In this document: positions 32,373 to 40,485 of the stretch, one piece after another
How the letters are laid out: each line of letters begins with the position of its first letter
Numbering within the stretch: position 1 is the stretch's first letter
DNA from: Tepidiforma bonchosmolovskayae
Lineage (GTDB): Bacteria > Chloroflexota > Dehalococcoidia > Tepidiformales > Tepidiformaceae
Direction of reading: 5' to 3'
NCBI RefSeq assembly: GCF_008838325.1
Contig: NZ_CP042829.1
Location: 496,001-560,000 of the forward strand
DNA: 64,000 nt
The notes under the pieces: model-generated
What the model saw: the letters and a program-made list of their open reading frames with translations, nothing else
Told to the model about the DNA's origin: nothing
The model's database searches: none
Position numbers and translations under genes: made by a program

Positions 32373-35300
32373 GTGCAGGCGGCAGCTGCCGCCGAGGGAT
32401 TGGCACTGGCTGGTGAACTCGCGGGCGTGACGGCCGCGGTCGCCGAGGAGCTGGCCCCGCTGCTCCGCCGCGGGGAGGACAGCGTGCGCCTTTCGGTGCC
32501 CGAGGGGGCGCGGGCGTACATCGCGGCGGCTCTGGCAAGCACGCACACCGGGCCGGTGCTGGTCGTGGCGCCGACGCCGCTGGCGGCGCAATCGCTTGCG
32601 GACGACCTCGACCTGCTGAGCGACCGGCCGGTGCTGCGGCTGCCCCAGCGCGACGCCCTGCCGTACGAGTTTGTGCGCGACGACCCTTCGGCGGGGGTGG
32701 AGCGGGCGCGGGCGCTGCGGGCGCTGGCCGGGGATGCGCCGGCTATCGTGACGGGCTCGTGGGCCGGGGTGACCGAGCACGTGGCGCCGCCGGCGCCGGA
32801 GGCCGAGGACCTCAGGCTGGAGGTCGGTGCGGCAGCGAGGCCGGGCGATGTGGTGGCGTGGCTCGAGGCTGCCGGGTATGCCATGGAGCCGCTGGCGGAT
32901 GCGCCGGGGACCGCCGCGCGCCGGGGCGGGCTCATCGACATTTTCCCGGCCGGATTCGAGCGGCCGGTGCGCATCGAGTTTTTCGGCGACACCGTGGAGA
33001 GCATCCGGCTGGTCGACCTCGCGACGCAGCGGAGCGCGGGGCGGCTCGATTCGCTCCTTGTGCCGCCGGTGTCGACCTCGCTGGGCGCCGGGAGAGCAGC
33101 GGCGCTCGCGCTCGCCGAGCGGCTGGAGGCGACCGAAGCGGAGTCGGAGGCGGTCATCGAGCAGGTCGAAGCGGTGGCCGCCGGCGGGAGGACGGAGTAC
33201 CACCAGTTTCTCGAGCCGCTGCTGTACGGGTCGACGGTGCTGGACCACCTCGGGCCGGGCGCGCTGGTCCTGGTCATCGACCCGGAGGACGGGAGGCAGG
33301 CGCTCGAGCAGGCGCTGGAGTACGAGCGGCGGGCCCGGGCCGAAATGGAGGCGCGCGGGGCGATTCCCCGGGGATTCCCGGACCTGCGGGCGGAGCCTGG
33401 CGCGGCAGCCGCCGGGCTGCTCGAGCGGGCAGCGTACGTGCTGGAACGGTTTGGGACATCGGAACGGGGTGCGCGGGAGCTGCCGGTAGGCACGGCGCCG
33501 GGGTTCGGCGGGAAGCTGCGGGTCGTGGCGCAGCAGGCGGAGGCGTGGCGGCGGGAAGGGCGGCGGGTGGTGGCGGCCTCGCTGCAGGCGCTGCGGCTGG
33601 CTGACGTGCTCGAAGAGGAGGACGTTGCCTGCGCCAAGACGCGGAAGCTGACGAGTGCGCCGGAAAGCGGGAGCGTGACGCTCGTGCCGGCGGCGGTTTC
33701 GGGCGGCATCGTGACGGCGGCCGGGACGGTGGTGCTGACCGATGCGGAGATCTTCGGATTCCGGAAGCGGCGGAAGCCGACCCGCCCCCACCACGGGGTG
33801 AGGTCAGACCTGCTGGAGACGCTGGAGGTCGGAGATTATGTCGTCCATGCTGATCACGGGATTGCGCGGTACGGGGGGCTGGTGCGGCGTTCGATGGACG
33901 GCGTGGAGCGGGAGTACCTCGAGCTGCAGTACGCCGAGGGCGACCGGCTGTACGTGCCGGCGGACCAGCTTGAGGCGCTGAGCCGGTACGTCGGCCCGAG
34001 CGACCACCCGCCGGCGCTGACGCGGCTGGGGACGCAGGACTGGGCGCGTTCGAAGCGGCGGGTGAAGCAGGCGGTGGTCGAGATGGCGCACGACCTGCTG
34101 GAGCTGTACGCGAAGCGGCAGCTCGTGCCGGGGCACGCGTTCAAGCCGGATACGCCGTGGCAGATGGAGATGGAGGCATCGTTCCCGTACGTCGAGACGA
34201 ATGACCAGCTGGCGGCGATTGCGGAGGTGAAGGCGGACATGGAGCGGGCCCGGCCGATGGACCGGCTGATCTGCGGGGACGTGGGCTACGGGAAGACGGA
34301 GGTGGCGGTGCGGGCGGCGTTCAAGGCAGTGATGGACGGGAAGCAGGTGGCGGTGCTGGTGCCGACGACGGTGCTGGCTGAGCAGCACGGGGCGACGTTC
34401 CGGGAGCGGATGGCGGGATTCCCGGTGCGGGTGGAGGTGCTGTCCCGGTTCCGGACGGCCGAAGAGCAGCGGCGGATCCTGGAAGACCTGGCGGCGGGGG
34501 AGGCGGACATCGTCGTCGGGACGCACCGGCTGCTGCAGAAGGACGTGGCGTTCAAGGACCTCGGGCTGGTGATCATTGACGAGGAGCAGCGGTTCGGGGT
34601 GAGCCACAAGGAGCGGCTGCGCCAGATGCGGGCGGAGGTGGACACGCTGACGCTTTCGGCGACGCCGATCCCACGGACGCTGCAGATGTCGCTGGTGGGC
34701 ATCCGCGACATGAGCACGATCATGACGCCGCCGGAGGAGCGGCAGCCGATCCGGACGTACGTGATGGCGTGGGACGACACCATCCTGCGGGAAGCGATCG
34801 AGCGGGAGCTGCAGCGCGGCGGGCAGGTGTTCTTCGTCCACAACCGGGTACAGGACATCGAGCGGGTGGCGCGGCGGGTGCAGGAGCTGGTGCCGGAGGC
34901 GCGGGTGGCGATCGGCCACGGGCAGATGCCGGAGGAGCAGCTCGAGCGGGTGATGCTGGAGTTCCAGGCGGGGGAGCACGATGTGCTGGTGTGCACGACG
35001 ATCATCGAGAGCGGGCTGGATATCCCGAATGCGAACACGATCATCATCGACCAGGCCGACCGGCTGGGGCTGGCCCAGCTCTACCAGCTGCGCGGGCGGG
35101 TCGGGCGTTCGGCGAACCGGGCGTACGCCTATCTGCTGTATGACCGGGACCGGGTGCTGAGCGAGGCGGCGCAGAAGCGGCTGGAGGCGATTTTCGAGGC
35201 ATCGGACCTAGGTGCGGGGTTCCAGCTGGCGCTGCGCGACCTGGAGATCCGGGGCGCCGGGAATGTCCTCGGCACGGAGCAGAGCGGGCACATCGCGGAG

Positions 35301-35852
35301 GTCGGGTTTGAGCTGTACACGAAGCTGGTGGCCGAGGCGGTGGCAGCGCTCAAGCGGGGGATGGGCGAGGCGGTCGCGCCGGCTGCGGAACCGGAGCCGA
35401 CGCCTCCGGTGGTCGACCTGCCGGTGAGCGCCCATATCCCGGAGAGCTATGTGGCCGACGTCAATGCACGGCTGAACATCTACCAGCGGGTGGCGAACCT
35501 GCAGACGGTGGAGCAGGTCGCGGAGATGCACGACGAGCTGCGGGACCGGTTCGGGCCGCTGCCGCCGGCGGTGGAGAACCTGCTGTACGTGGCGCTGGTG
35601 CGAAACCTTGCCCGGCGGGCGGGGGTCGAGGCGATTAAGACGGACGAGCAGATGTTTCATCTCTATGTGCGGGGCGGGACCACGCCGGAGCTGCGGGAAC
35701 GGGTCGAACGGCTGGGGCTGCGCTCGGTGCTTGTGGGGCCGCGGCAGGTGCGGGTGGACCGGGTGGGCGCCGGGGAGGGATGGATGCCGCTGCTCGTACG
35801 GATTCTGCGGGCGATGGCGCCGGCCGGGGAGCGGGCGGCGGCGGGTGTGTGA
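32373..35852 (+). CDS. mfd: Transcription-repair coupling factor
   Basis: The 1159-residue Mfd is complete. It has the UvrB-homology N-terminal region (about 20-350), the RNA-polymerase-interacting domain beginning GDYVVHADHGIARYGGL (about 487-503), the RecG-like translocase with Walker A GDVGYGKTE (about 635-643), DEEQ (about 736-739) and TATPIPRTL-type motif III, and the C-terminal TRCF domain (about 1000-1120). It removes RNA polymerase stalled at lesions and recruits UvrA. A TAGAGT box sits just before the chosen GTG; an ATG 57 nt further upstream is in frame but would lie ahead of the box. Divergent from the CDF gene. Confidence 0.94.
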   Translation: MQAAAAAEGLALAGELAGVTAAVAEELAPLLRRGEDSVRLSVPEGARAYIAAALASTHTGPVLVVAPTPLAAQSLADDLDLLSDRPVLRLPQRDALPYEFVRDDPSAGVERARALRALAGDAPAIVTGSWAGVTEHVAPPAPEAEDLRLEVGAAARPGDVVAWLEAAGYAMEPLADAPGTAARRGGLIDIFPAGFERPVRIEFFGDTVESIRLVDLATQRSAGRLDSLLVPPVSTSLGAGRAAALALAERLEATEAESEAVIEQVEAVAAGGRTEYHQFLEPLLYGSTVLDHLGPGALVLVIDPEDGRQALEQALEYERRARAEMEARGAIPRGFPDLRAEPGAAAAGLLERAAYVLERFGTSERGARELPVGTAPGFGGKLRVVAQQAEAWRREGRRVVAASLQALRLADVLEEEDVACAKTRKLTSAPESGSVTLVPAAVSGGIVTAAGTVVLTDAEIFGFRKRRKPTRPHHGVRSDLLETLEVGDYVVHADHGIARYGGLVRRSMDGVEREYLELQYAEGDRLYVPADQLEALSRYVGPSDHPPALTRLGTQDWARSKRRVKQAVVEMAHDLLELYAKRQLVPGHAFKPDTPWQMEMEASFPYVETNDQLAAIAEVKADMERARPMDRLICGDVGYGKTEVAVRAAFKAVMDGKQVAVLVPTTVLAEQHGATFRERMAGFPVRVEVLSRFRTAEEQRRILEDLAAGEADIVVGTHRLLQKDVAFKDLGLVIIDEEQRFGVSHKERLRQMRAEVDTLTLSATPIPRTLQMSLVGIRDMSTIMTPPEERQPIRTYVMAWDDTILREAIERELQRGGQVFFVHNRVQDIERVARRVQELVPEARVAIGHGQMPEEQLERVMLEFQAGEHDVLVCTTIIESGLDIPNANTIIIDQADRLGLAQLYQLRGRVGRSANRAYAYLLYDRDRVLSEAAQKRLEAIFEASDLGAGFQLALRDLEIRGAGNVLGTEQSGHIAEVGFELYTKLVAEAVAALKRGMGEAVAPAAEPEPTPPVVDLPVSAHIPESYVADVNARLNIYQRVANLQTVEQVAEMHDELRDRFGPLPPAVENLLYVALVRNLARRAGVEAIKTDEQMFHLYVRGGTTPELRERVERLGLRSVLVGPRQVRVDRVGAGEGWMPLLVRILRAMAPAGERAAAGV

Positions 35853-35859
35853 AGGTTCG

Positions 35860-35888
35860 TTGACAGCGTTTTACGGCAGGCGAACAAT
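35860..35888 (+). promoter_or_regulatory. Promoter of the DUF35/thiolase unit
   Basis: A perfect TTGACA (35860-35865) is followed after 17 nt by AACAAT (35883-35888). It starts 8 nt after the mfd stop codon and about 85 nt before the TTG start of the zinc-ribbon gene. Confidence 0.55.
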
Positions 35889-35972
35889 ACGGGGCGGCGA
35901 GGCCCTGGCCCCGGGGCGTGTTCGCCGCGAGCGGAAGGATTCCCGGGCAGCGTAGAAGAAGGAGGTCCAGGA

Positions 35973-36413
35973 TTGGCAGAAGCGACAGCAACGCAGGGCG
36001 AGATTCGCCCACTGGTGCCACACCTGACGCTCGGTGAGACCCGCGATCAGGATTATCTGAACGGCTCCATCTGCAAGAAGTGCGGGACGAAGTACGTCGG
36101 CCCGCGGCTGTTCTGCGGGGTGTGCAGCAGCGACGGCCCGTTCGAGACGGTCCGGCTGGCGGACACGGGCAGCGTGTACGTCTGGACGATCATCCACCAG
36201 GCGACGCCGTACGTGCAGGCGCCGTACATCGCGGCGGTGGTCGATCTCGACGGGGGCGGCAGCGTGAACACGAACATCGTGGGGATCGAGCCGAAGCCGG
36301 AGAACATGCGGTTCGGCATGCGGGTGAAGATGTTCACCGAGAAGGTTTCGGAGGACAAAGAGGGCAATTCGTACATTGCCTACCGGTTCAAGCCGATCGA
36401 GGAGGGCCAGTAG
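35973..36413 (+). CDS. Zn-ribbon OB-fold (DUF35) acyl-CoA-binding protein
   Basis: The 146-residue protein has a rubredoxin-like zinc ribbon, CKKCGTKYVGPRLFCGVC (about 34-51), followed by an OB-fold with TGSVYVWTIIHQATP (about 64-79). DUF35 proteins bind acyl-CoA and form complexes with thiolases or aldolases of the SCP2 group, as in steroid side-chain degradation. The thiolase partner follows 27 nt later. The start is a TTG, selected by an AAGGAGGT ribosome-binding site 7 nt upstream; no ATG or GTG fits as well. Confidence 0.88.
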   Translation: MAEATATQGEIRPLVPHLTLGETRDQDYLNGSICKKCGTKYVGPRLFCGVCSSDGPFETVRLADTGSVYVWTIIHQATPYVQAPYIAAVVDLDGGGSVNTNIVGIEPKPENMRFGMRVKMFTEKVSEDKEGNSYIAYRFKPIEEGQ

Positions 36414-36440
36414 GCCCGGGCGCGCGAAGGAGGTAAGAGG

Positions 36441-37637
36441 ATGCGCGAAGTAGCAATCGTTGGCGTTTCGATGATCAAGTTCGGCCGCTACGCGGACCGG
36501 GACTTTGCCCAGCTTTCGGCGCAGGCCGTGCTCGAGGCGCTGAAGGACGCGGGCATGGAGATGAAGCAGATCGAGGCGCTGTACAGCGGAAACCTGTACC
36601 AGACCTCGGGCTCCGGGCAGCGGATCCTGCAGCAGGTGGGCCAGACGGGCATCCCGGTGGTGAACGTGGCGAACGCCTGCGCGACGGGTTCGACGGCGTT
36701 CCGCGAGGCGTACTTCGCGGTCGCCTCGGGCGCGTACGACGTGGTGATGGCGGTCGGCTCGGAGCAGATGGGGAAGCAGGGCCTGCTGGGCTCCCGGGGC
36801 GACCCGGCGACGAGCCTCGAGGGGCGGGTCGGCTCGTACATGATGCCGGCGGTGTTCGGCATGGCAGGCATGGAGCATTCCCGCAAGTACGGCACGAAGC
36901 AGGAACACTTCGCGCTGGCGAGCGTGAAGAACCACTGGCACAGCACGATGAACCCGCTGGCCCAGTACCAGAAGGAATCGCCGCTGGATGAAGTGCTGAA
37001 CTCGCGGATGATCGCCTATCCGAACACGCTGCTGATGTGCTGCCCGACGGGCGACGGCGCAGCGGCGGCGATCCTGACGACGATGGAGAAGGCGCGGCAG
37101 TTCACGACGCAGCCGATCAAGGTGGCGGCGAGCGTGCTGACCAGCGACCCGTACACGGACCGCGACCTGACGCTGCCGGACATCAACACGCTGACCCGGA
37201 ACGCGGCGAAGCTGGCCTACGAGCAGGCGGGCGTCGGGCCGGAGGACCTGGACCAGGTCGAGCTGCACGACTGCTTCGCGACGGCCGAGCTGCTGCACTA
37301 CGAGAACCTCGGCCTGTGCGGCGAGGGCGAGGCGGCGGCCCATGTCGCCAGCGGCATCCCGTGGCTCGGGAACAAGGTCCCGACGAAGTACGAGGAGGAC
37401 GTGGCGCCGTTCCGGGACAAGACCTACCAGCCGAAGACGAAGGCGGTGGTCAATGTTTCCGGCGGTCTGCTCTCGAAGGGGCACCCGCTCGGGGCGACGG
37501 GCGTGGCGAACATCGCGGAGATTGTGTTCCACCTGCGCGGCCAGGCCGGCGCGCGGCAGGTCGAGGGCTCGAAGGTGGGTCTGGCCCACGTCATCGGCCT
37601 CTGCTCGGCCTGCACGATTCACATCCTGCAGAAGTAG
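36441..37637 (+). CDS. SCP2-type thiolase / acetyl-CoA acetyltransferase
   Basis: The 398-residue thiolase belongs to the sterol-carrier-protein-X group. The nucleophile is Cys80 in NACATGST. The ELHDCFATAELLHYENLGLC segment (about 274-293) and the GHPLGATG motif are typical of this group, with a terminal GLCSACTIHIL. It may cleave 3-ketoacyl-CoA, or act as an aldolase together with its DUF35 neighbour. An AGGAGGTAAGAGG ribosome-binding region precedes the ATG. Strong codon bias and a good promoter suggest high expression. A 12-bp hairpin follows the gene. Confidence 0.9.
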   Translation: MREVAIVGVSMIKFGRYADRDFAQLSAQAVLEALKDAGMEMKQIEALYSGNLYQTSGSGQRILQQVGQTGIPVVNVANACATGSTAFREAYFAVASGAYDVVMAVGSEQMGKQGLLGSRGDPATSLEGRVGSYMMPAVFGMAGMEHSRKYGTKQEHFALASVKNHWHSTMNPLAQYQKESPLDEVLNSRMIAYPNTLLMCCPTGDGAAAAILTTMEKARQFTTQPIKVAASVLTSDPYTDRDLTLPDINTLTRNAAKLAYEQAGVGPEDLDQVELHDCFATAELLHYENLGLCGEGEAAAHVASGIPWLGNKVPTKYEEDVAPFRDKTYQPKTKAVVNVSGGLLSKGHPLGATGVANIAEIVFHLRGQAGARQVEGSKVGLAHVIGLCSACTIHILQK

Positions 37638-37663
37638 GCGCACGCCACTCGGTGCGCCGCGCT

Positions 37664-37690
37664 CGGGCCCCTCGCACTGCGAGGGGCCCG
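37664..37690 (+). terminator. Hairpin after the thiolase gene
   Basis: CGGGCCCCTCGC (37664-37675) pairs perfectly with GCGAGGGGCCCG (37679-37690) around a 3-nt loop. Only two T's follow. Confidence 0.55.
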
Positions 37691-37746
37691 TTCCGTATGC
37701 GGAATGGGTGGGCGCCGCGGTCGACGGGGCGGGGCGGGAGCCGCAC

Positions 37747-37752
37747 CATAGT
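37747..37752 (+). promoter_or_regulatory. -10 box before the APH-fold gene
   Basis: CATAGT ends 4 nt before the GTG at 37757; a near-leaderless arrangement like that of mfd. Confidence 0.35.
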
Positions 37753-37756
37753 CTGC

Positions 37757-38719
37757 GTGGCAGGCAACGAACCGCCGGACATCGTGCTCGCGGCCTACGG
37801 GCTCGCGGGGGCAGCAGCGGCGCCGCTGGACGGCGGCAACGCCTGGGCGACCCGGGCGGAGCCGCAGGTGGTGCTGAAACGCCGCCGGCTGCCGGGAAGC
37901 GGAGCGGGCGCCGACTGGGAGGCGGAGCTGCGACGGCAGGCTGCGGCGGCAGGCTGGCCTGCCGGGGGGCTGGTCCGCGCGGCTGACGGTTCAGCGGCGG
38001 CGGCGGCCGGAGGCGAGACCTGGACCTGCGAAACCTGGCTGCCCGGGGAGCGCCGGGAGGTGCGGTCCGTGGCGGGCTGGCGGATTCTCGGCCGGCTCCT
38101 GGGGCGGCTGCACAGCGACCTTGCACGGTCGGACCCGGGGACGCAACGGCCGGGGCTGGGGAAGGTGTGGGAGCTGGACGTTTTGACCGAGGCCGCGGGC
38201 GCCGGCACGTTCAACCGGCTGGTGGCGGCGTTCGGAGAGCGCTACCCGGACCTTGCCGCGAGCATCCGGAGGGAGCGGTACCGGAACCTGCGGGAGCTGG
38301 CCCGGCTGGGGTATCCCGAGCTGGCGGAGCAGCCGATCCACGGGGACTCTTCGCCAAAGAACCTGCTGTGGACCAGCGGCGAGCTGACGGGCCTCATCGG
38401 CTGGGAGTTCGCGCGGCGGGACGCGGCGATGTGCGACCTTGCGCCGCTGCTGATGCCCCACGGGCCGCTGGACCTCCCGCACGCGCAGGCGCTGTTCGAG
38501 GGGTATGCGGCGGTCCGGCCGGTTTCGAACCAGGAGTTCGGGATCCTGCCGGCGCTGGTACGGGCCTCGCTGCTCTGGCAGGTGACGGTGCTGCTCATTC
38601 GCTGGCGACTGCTCGGGGATGAACCCGCAGGGGTAGCGCGGACGATGCTGGGGCGCTTCCCGGTATTCGAGCGGTACGCGCTGGAGCTCGGGGCGCTGCG
38701 GGCGAACGTCAGGGGGTAG
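37757..38719 (+). CDS. Aminoglycoside-phosphotransferase-fold protein, probably inactive as a kinase
   Basis: The 320-residue protein has the C-lobe of the APH/choline kinase fold. The catalytic loop is present as IHGDSSPKNLLW (H-x-D-x4-N), but the metal-binding Asp of the following motif is Gly: LIGWEFARRD where related kinases have IDWE or IDFD. The N-lobe is alanine/glycine-rich and hard to align. Either it binds a nucleotide or small molecule without phosphorylating it, or the motif has shifted. It starts on GTG near a CATAGT box, and its last 11 nt overlap the convergent AI-2E gene. Not a resistance gene by any evidence here. Confidence 0.65.
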   Translation: MAGNEPPDIVLAAYGLAGAAAAPLDGGNAWATRAEPQVVLKRRRLPGSGAGADWEAELRRQAAAAGWPAGGLVRAADGSAAAAAGGETWTCETWLPGERREVRSVAGWRILGRLLGRLHSDLARSDPGTQRPGLGKVWELDVLTEAAGAGTFNRLVAAFGERYPDLAASIRRERYRNLRELARLGYPELAEQPIHGDSSPKNLLWTSGELTGLIGWEFARRDAAMCDLAPLLMPHGPLDLPHAQALFEGYAAVRPVSNQEFGILPALVRASLLWQVTVLLIRWRLLGDEPAGVARTMLGRFPVFERYALELGALRANVRG

Positions 38720-39776
38720 CCGGGGGTTCGTCCGGGGCGAGGACTTCGACGGATTCGTCGGCAGCGAGCCGGCCGCTGGCGTGGCGGTCAAGGTAGTAAT
38801 CGAGGACAACCCTTCCGGCGGCCGCTGCGGGAAGCGCGAGGAGGACGCCGACCACACCCATCAGCTCGGCGCCAGCCAGGACGGCCAGGAGGACGACGAG
38901 CGCCGGGAGGTTGAGCGTCTGGCCGTAGACTCGGGGGACGAGGAGGCGGTCTTCGAACTGCTGGTAGACGAGCAGGGCGACGAGGACGATGAGCGCCTGG
39001 GTGGGAGATTCCTGGAAGGCGGCGATGGAGGCAGGGACGACAGCGATGATACCGCCGACGAGCGGGATGATATCGGCGAAGGCCGCGAGGACGCCGAAGG
39101 CGATGGCGTTCGGGACCCCGACGAGGAGCATGACGACCGTGGTGTAGACGCCAATGATGAGAGAGGTAATCAGCTGGCCGCGGACGTAGCCACCGACGAC
39201 GCGCTCGAGGGCTCGGAGAAAGTGCTGGGCATCGGCCTCGCGTTCGGGCGGGATGAAGCGGAACAGGAAGGCGCGGAGGCGGTGGGTTTCGACGAGGAGG
39301 TAGGCCGTGATGACGGCGACGGTGAGGCCGGTGAGGATGCCGACGAGAACACGCTGGCCGTAGTCGACCACCTGGCTGCCGGAGATGATGCGGTTCCAGT
39401 CGATCTCGGCGGCGCGCTCGGGGAGGTCCCACCGTTCGGTGTTGAAGCCGAGGTCGGAGGCGAAGGTTTCGACGTCCCGGGCGTAATCGGGGAGGTTGGC
39501 ACGGAGGTCGCGGAACTCGTCGACGACGGCGGGTGCGACGATGGCAATCATGGAGCCGAGCACGGCAAGGATGATGACGAGGATGATGACGACGGCGGCC
39601 ACCCGGTTGATGCCGCGCCTGACCATCCACTCGACGTAGGGCAGGAGTGCGGCCATGAAGATGAAGGAGGTGGTGAGGATGAGGAGGAGGGGCCAGAGCT
39701 GGATGAGGAACCAGAGGCCCACGAGCACCAGCGCAATGGCGAGGATGCCGCGGAAGGAGAGTTCGAGGCGAATCAT
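38709..39776 (-). CDS. AI-2E family transporter
   Basis: The 355-residue membrane protein matches the AI-2E (autoinducer-2 exporter-like, PerM/TqsA) family. It has two N-terminal membrane segments (about 8-50) and one at about 60-80, an extracytoplasmic amphipathic region (about 85-150), and a C-terminal bundle of four to five helices. The core signature is FADIIPLVGGIIAVVPA (about 250-266), with LVYQQFEDRLLVPRVYG after it. Substrates of most members are unknown; Na+/H+ or small-molecule export has been reported. It faces away from the DinB gene and ends overlapping the APH-fold gene. Confidence 0.9.
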   Translation of the reverse strand: MIRLELSFRGILAIALVLVGLWFLIQLWPLLLILTTSFIFMAALLPYVEWMVRRGINRVAAVVIILVIILAVLGSMIAIVAPAVVDEFRDLRANLPDYARDVETFASDLGFNTERWDLPERAAEIDWNRIISGSQVVDYGQRVLVGILTGLTVAVITAYLLVETHRLRAFLFRFIPPEREADAQHFLRALERVVGGYVRGQLITSLIIGVYTTVVMLLVGVPNAIAFGVLAAFADIIPLVGGIIAVVPASIAAFQESPTQALIVLVALLVYQQFEDRLLVPRVYGQTLNLPALVVLLAVLAGAELMGVVGVLLALPAAAAGRVVLDYYLDRHASGRLAADESVEVLAPDEPPATP

Positions 39777-39806
39777 GGAGCCGCCCGTGCGGGGATGTAG
39801 CGTAGG

Positions 39807-40400
39807 ATGGGGCTGCGGAAGGGTGGAGTGCAATCCGGTCTGGAGGCGAGGCAGGTGTTTCGGTCGGTCGATGCGTTTTTGCGGTACTTCGAGGGGGTGA
39901 ACCGGAGGGCGGTGCGCGACATCGGCGCGCTGCCGCCCGAGGCGGACGGGTGGACGCCGAAAACGGGCGACGGCGAGCGTGCGTGGAGCATCAACAAGCT
40001 GGTGGGGCACATGTGCGGTTCGCGGCTGTACTTCGCGAGCGCATACCTCGGCCGGGGATGGATCAGCCCGCCGCCGCCCGACGTGAGCCGGCGGGAGCTG
40101 TGGGTGCCGGCACTGGAGGCGAGCTTCGCGGAGTTCAGGGAGCTGCTGGCAGGGACGCCCGACGCGTGGCTCGAGCGGCGCATTCCGATGATCGACAGCG
40201 ACGGGACGCTTTCGGGATGGCGCATCCTGATGATGATGATTGAGCATGACATCCACCACCGCAGCCAGATTGACACGTATGCGGGCCTGAACGGCTGGGA
40301 GGTGCCGCAGATTTACAACCGGGCGGCGGAGACGATCGGTGCGCTGCAGGAGCAGGAGCGGGCGAAGCACGGGGTGAGCGGGCCGGGCAATCCGCTCTGA
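39807..40400 (+). CDS. DinB-family protein
   Basis: The 197-residue protein is a DinB-like four-helix bundle with the metal-binding histidine triad: one in KLVGHMCGSR (about residue 71) and two in IEHDIHHRSQ (about 148-157). DinB/YfiT enzymes are thiol-dependent transferases or metal-binding proteins of unclear substrate. A TAGGAT box at 39803-39808 overlaps this ATG, so the real start may be the GTG at 39828 (VQSGLEARQVF). It ends at a perfect 18-bp hairpin shared with the convergent ilvN gene. Confidence 0.82.
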   Translation: MGLRKGGVQSGLEARQVFRSVDAFLRYFEGVNRRAVRDIGALPPEADGWTPKTGDGERAWSINKLVGHMCGSRLYFASAYLGRGWISPPPPDVSRRELWVPALEASFAEFRELLAGTPDAWLERRIPMIDSDGTLSGWRILMMMIEHDIHHRSQIDTYAGLNGWEVPQIYNRAAETIGALQEQERAKHGVSGPGNPL

Positions 40401-40418
40401 CGGGCGCCGGGGCGATGA

Positions 40419-40458
40419 CGCGCCGAGGGCCCCCGGCAGTCCGGGGGCCCTCGGCGCG
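40419..40458. terminator. Perfect 18-bp hairpin between convergent dinB-like gene and ilvN
   Basis: CGCGCCGAGGGCCCCCGG (40419-40436) is an exact reverse complement of 40441-40458, with a CAGT loop. It lies between two convergent genes and could stop transcription from both sides; no T-tract is present. Confidence 0.65.
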
Positions 40459-40485
40459 GACGCGGGCGAACGGCGGTGCCGGCGC

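Noticed and set aside
29685..33794. Very long open frames on the opposite strand of real genes (for example 1369 codons here, 1056 codons at 41100-44270, 823 codons at 14675-17146)
   Set aside because: GC-rich third positions remove stop codons from other frames. These frames extend a real gene upstream into arginine/proline-rich filler without recognisable domains; only the part with family motifs was annotated.
37757..38719. Aminoglycoside resistance gene
   Set aside because: Only the general APH fold is recognisable, a metal-binding Asp is missing, and there is no mobile or resistance context.
38709..39776. Autoinducer-2 quorum-sensing system
   Set aside because: The AI-2E family name is historical; no luxS or AI-2 receptor genes are visible, so no quorum-sensing role is claimed.
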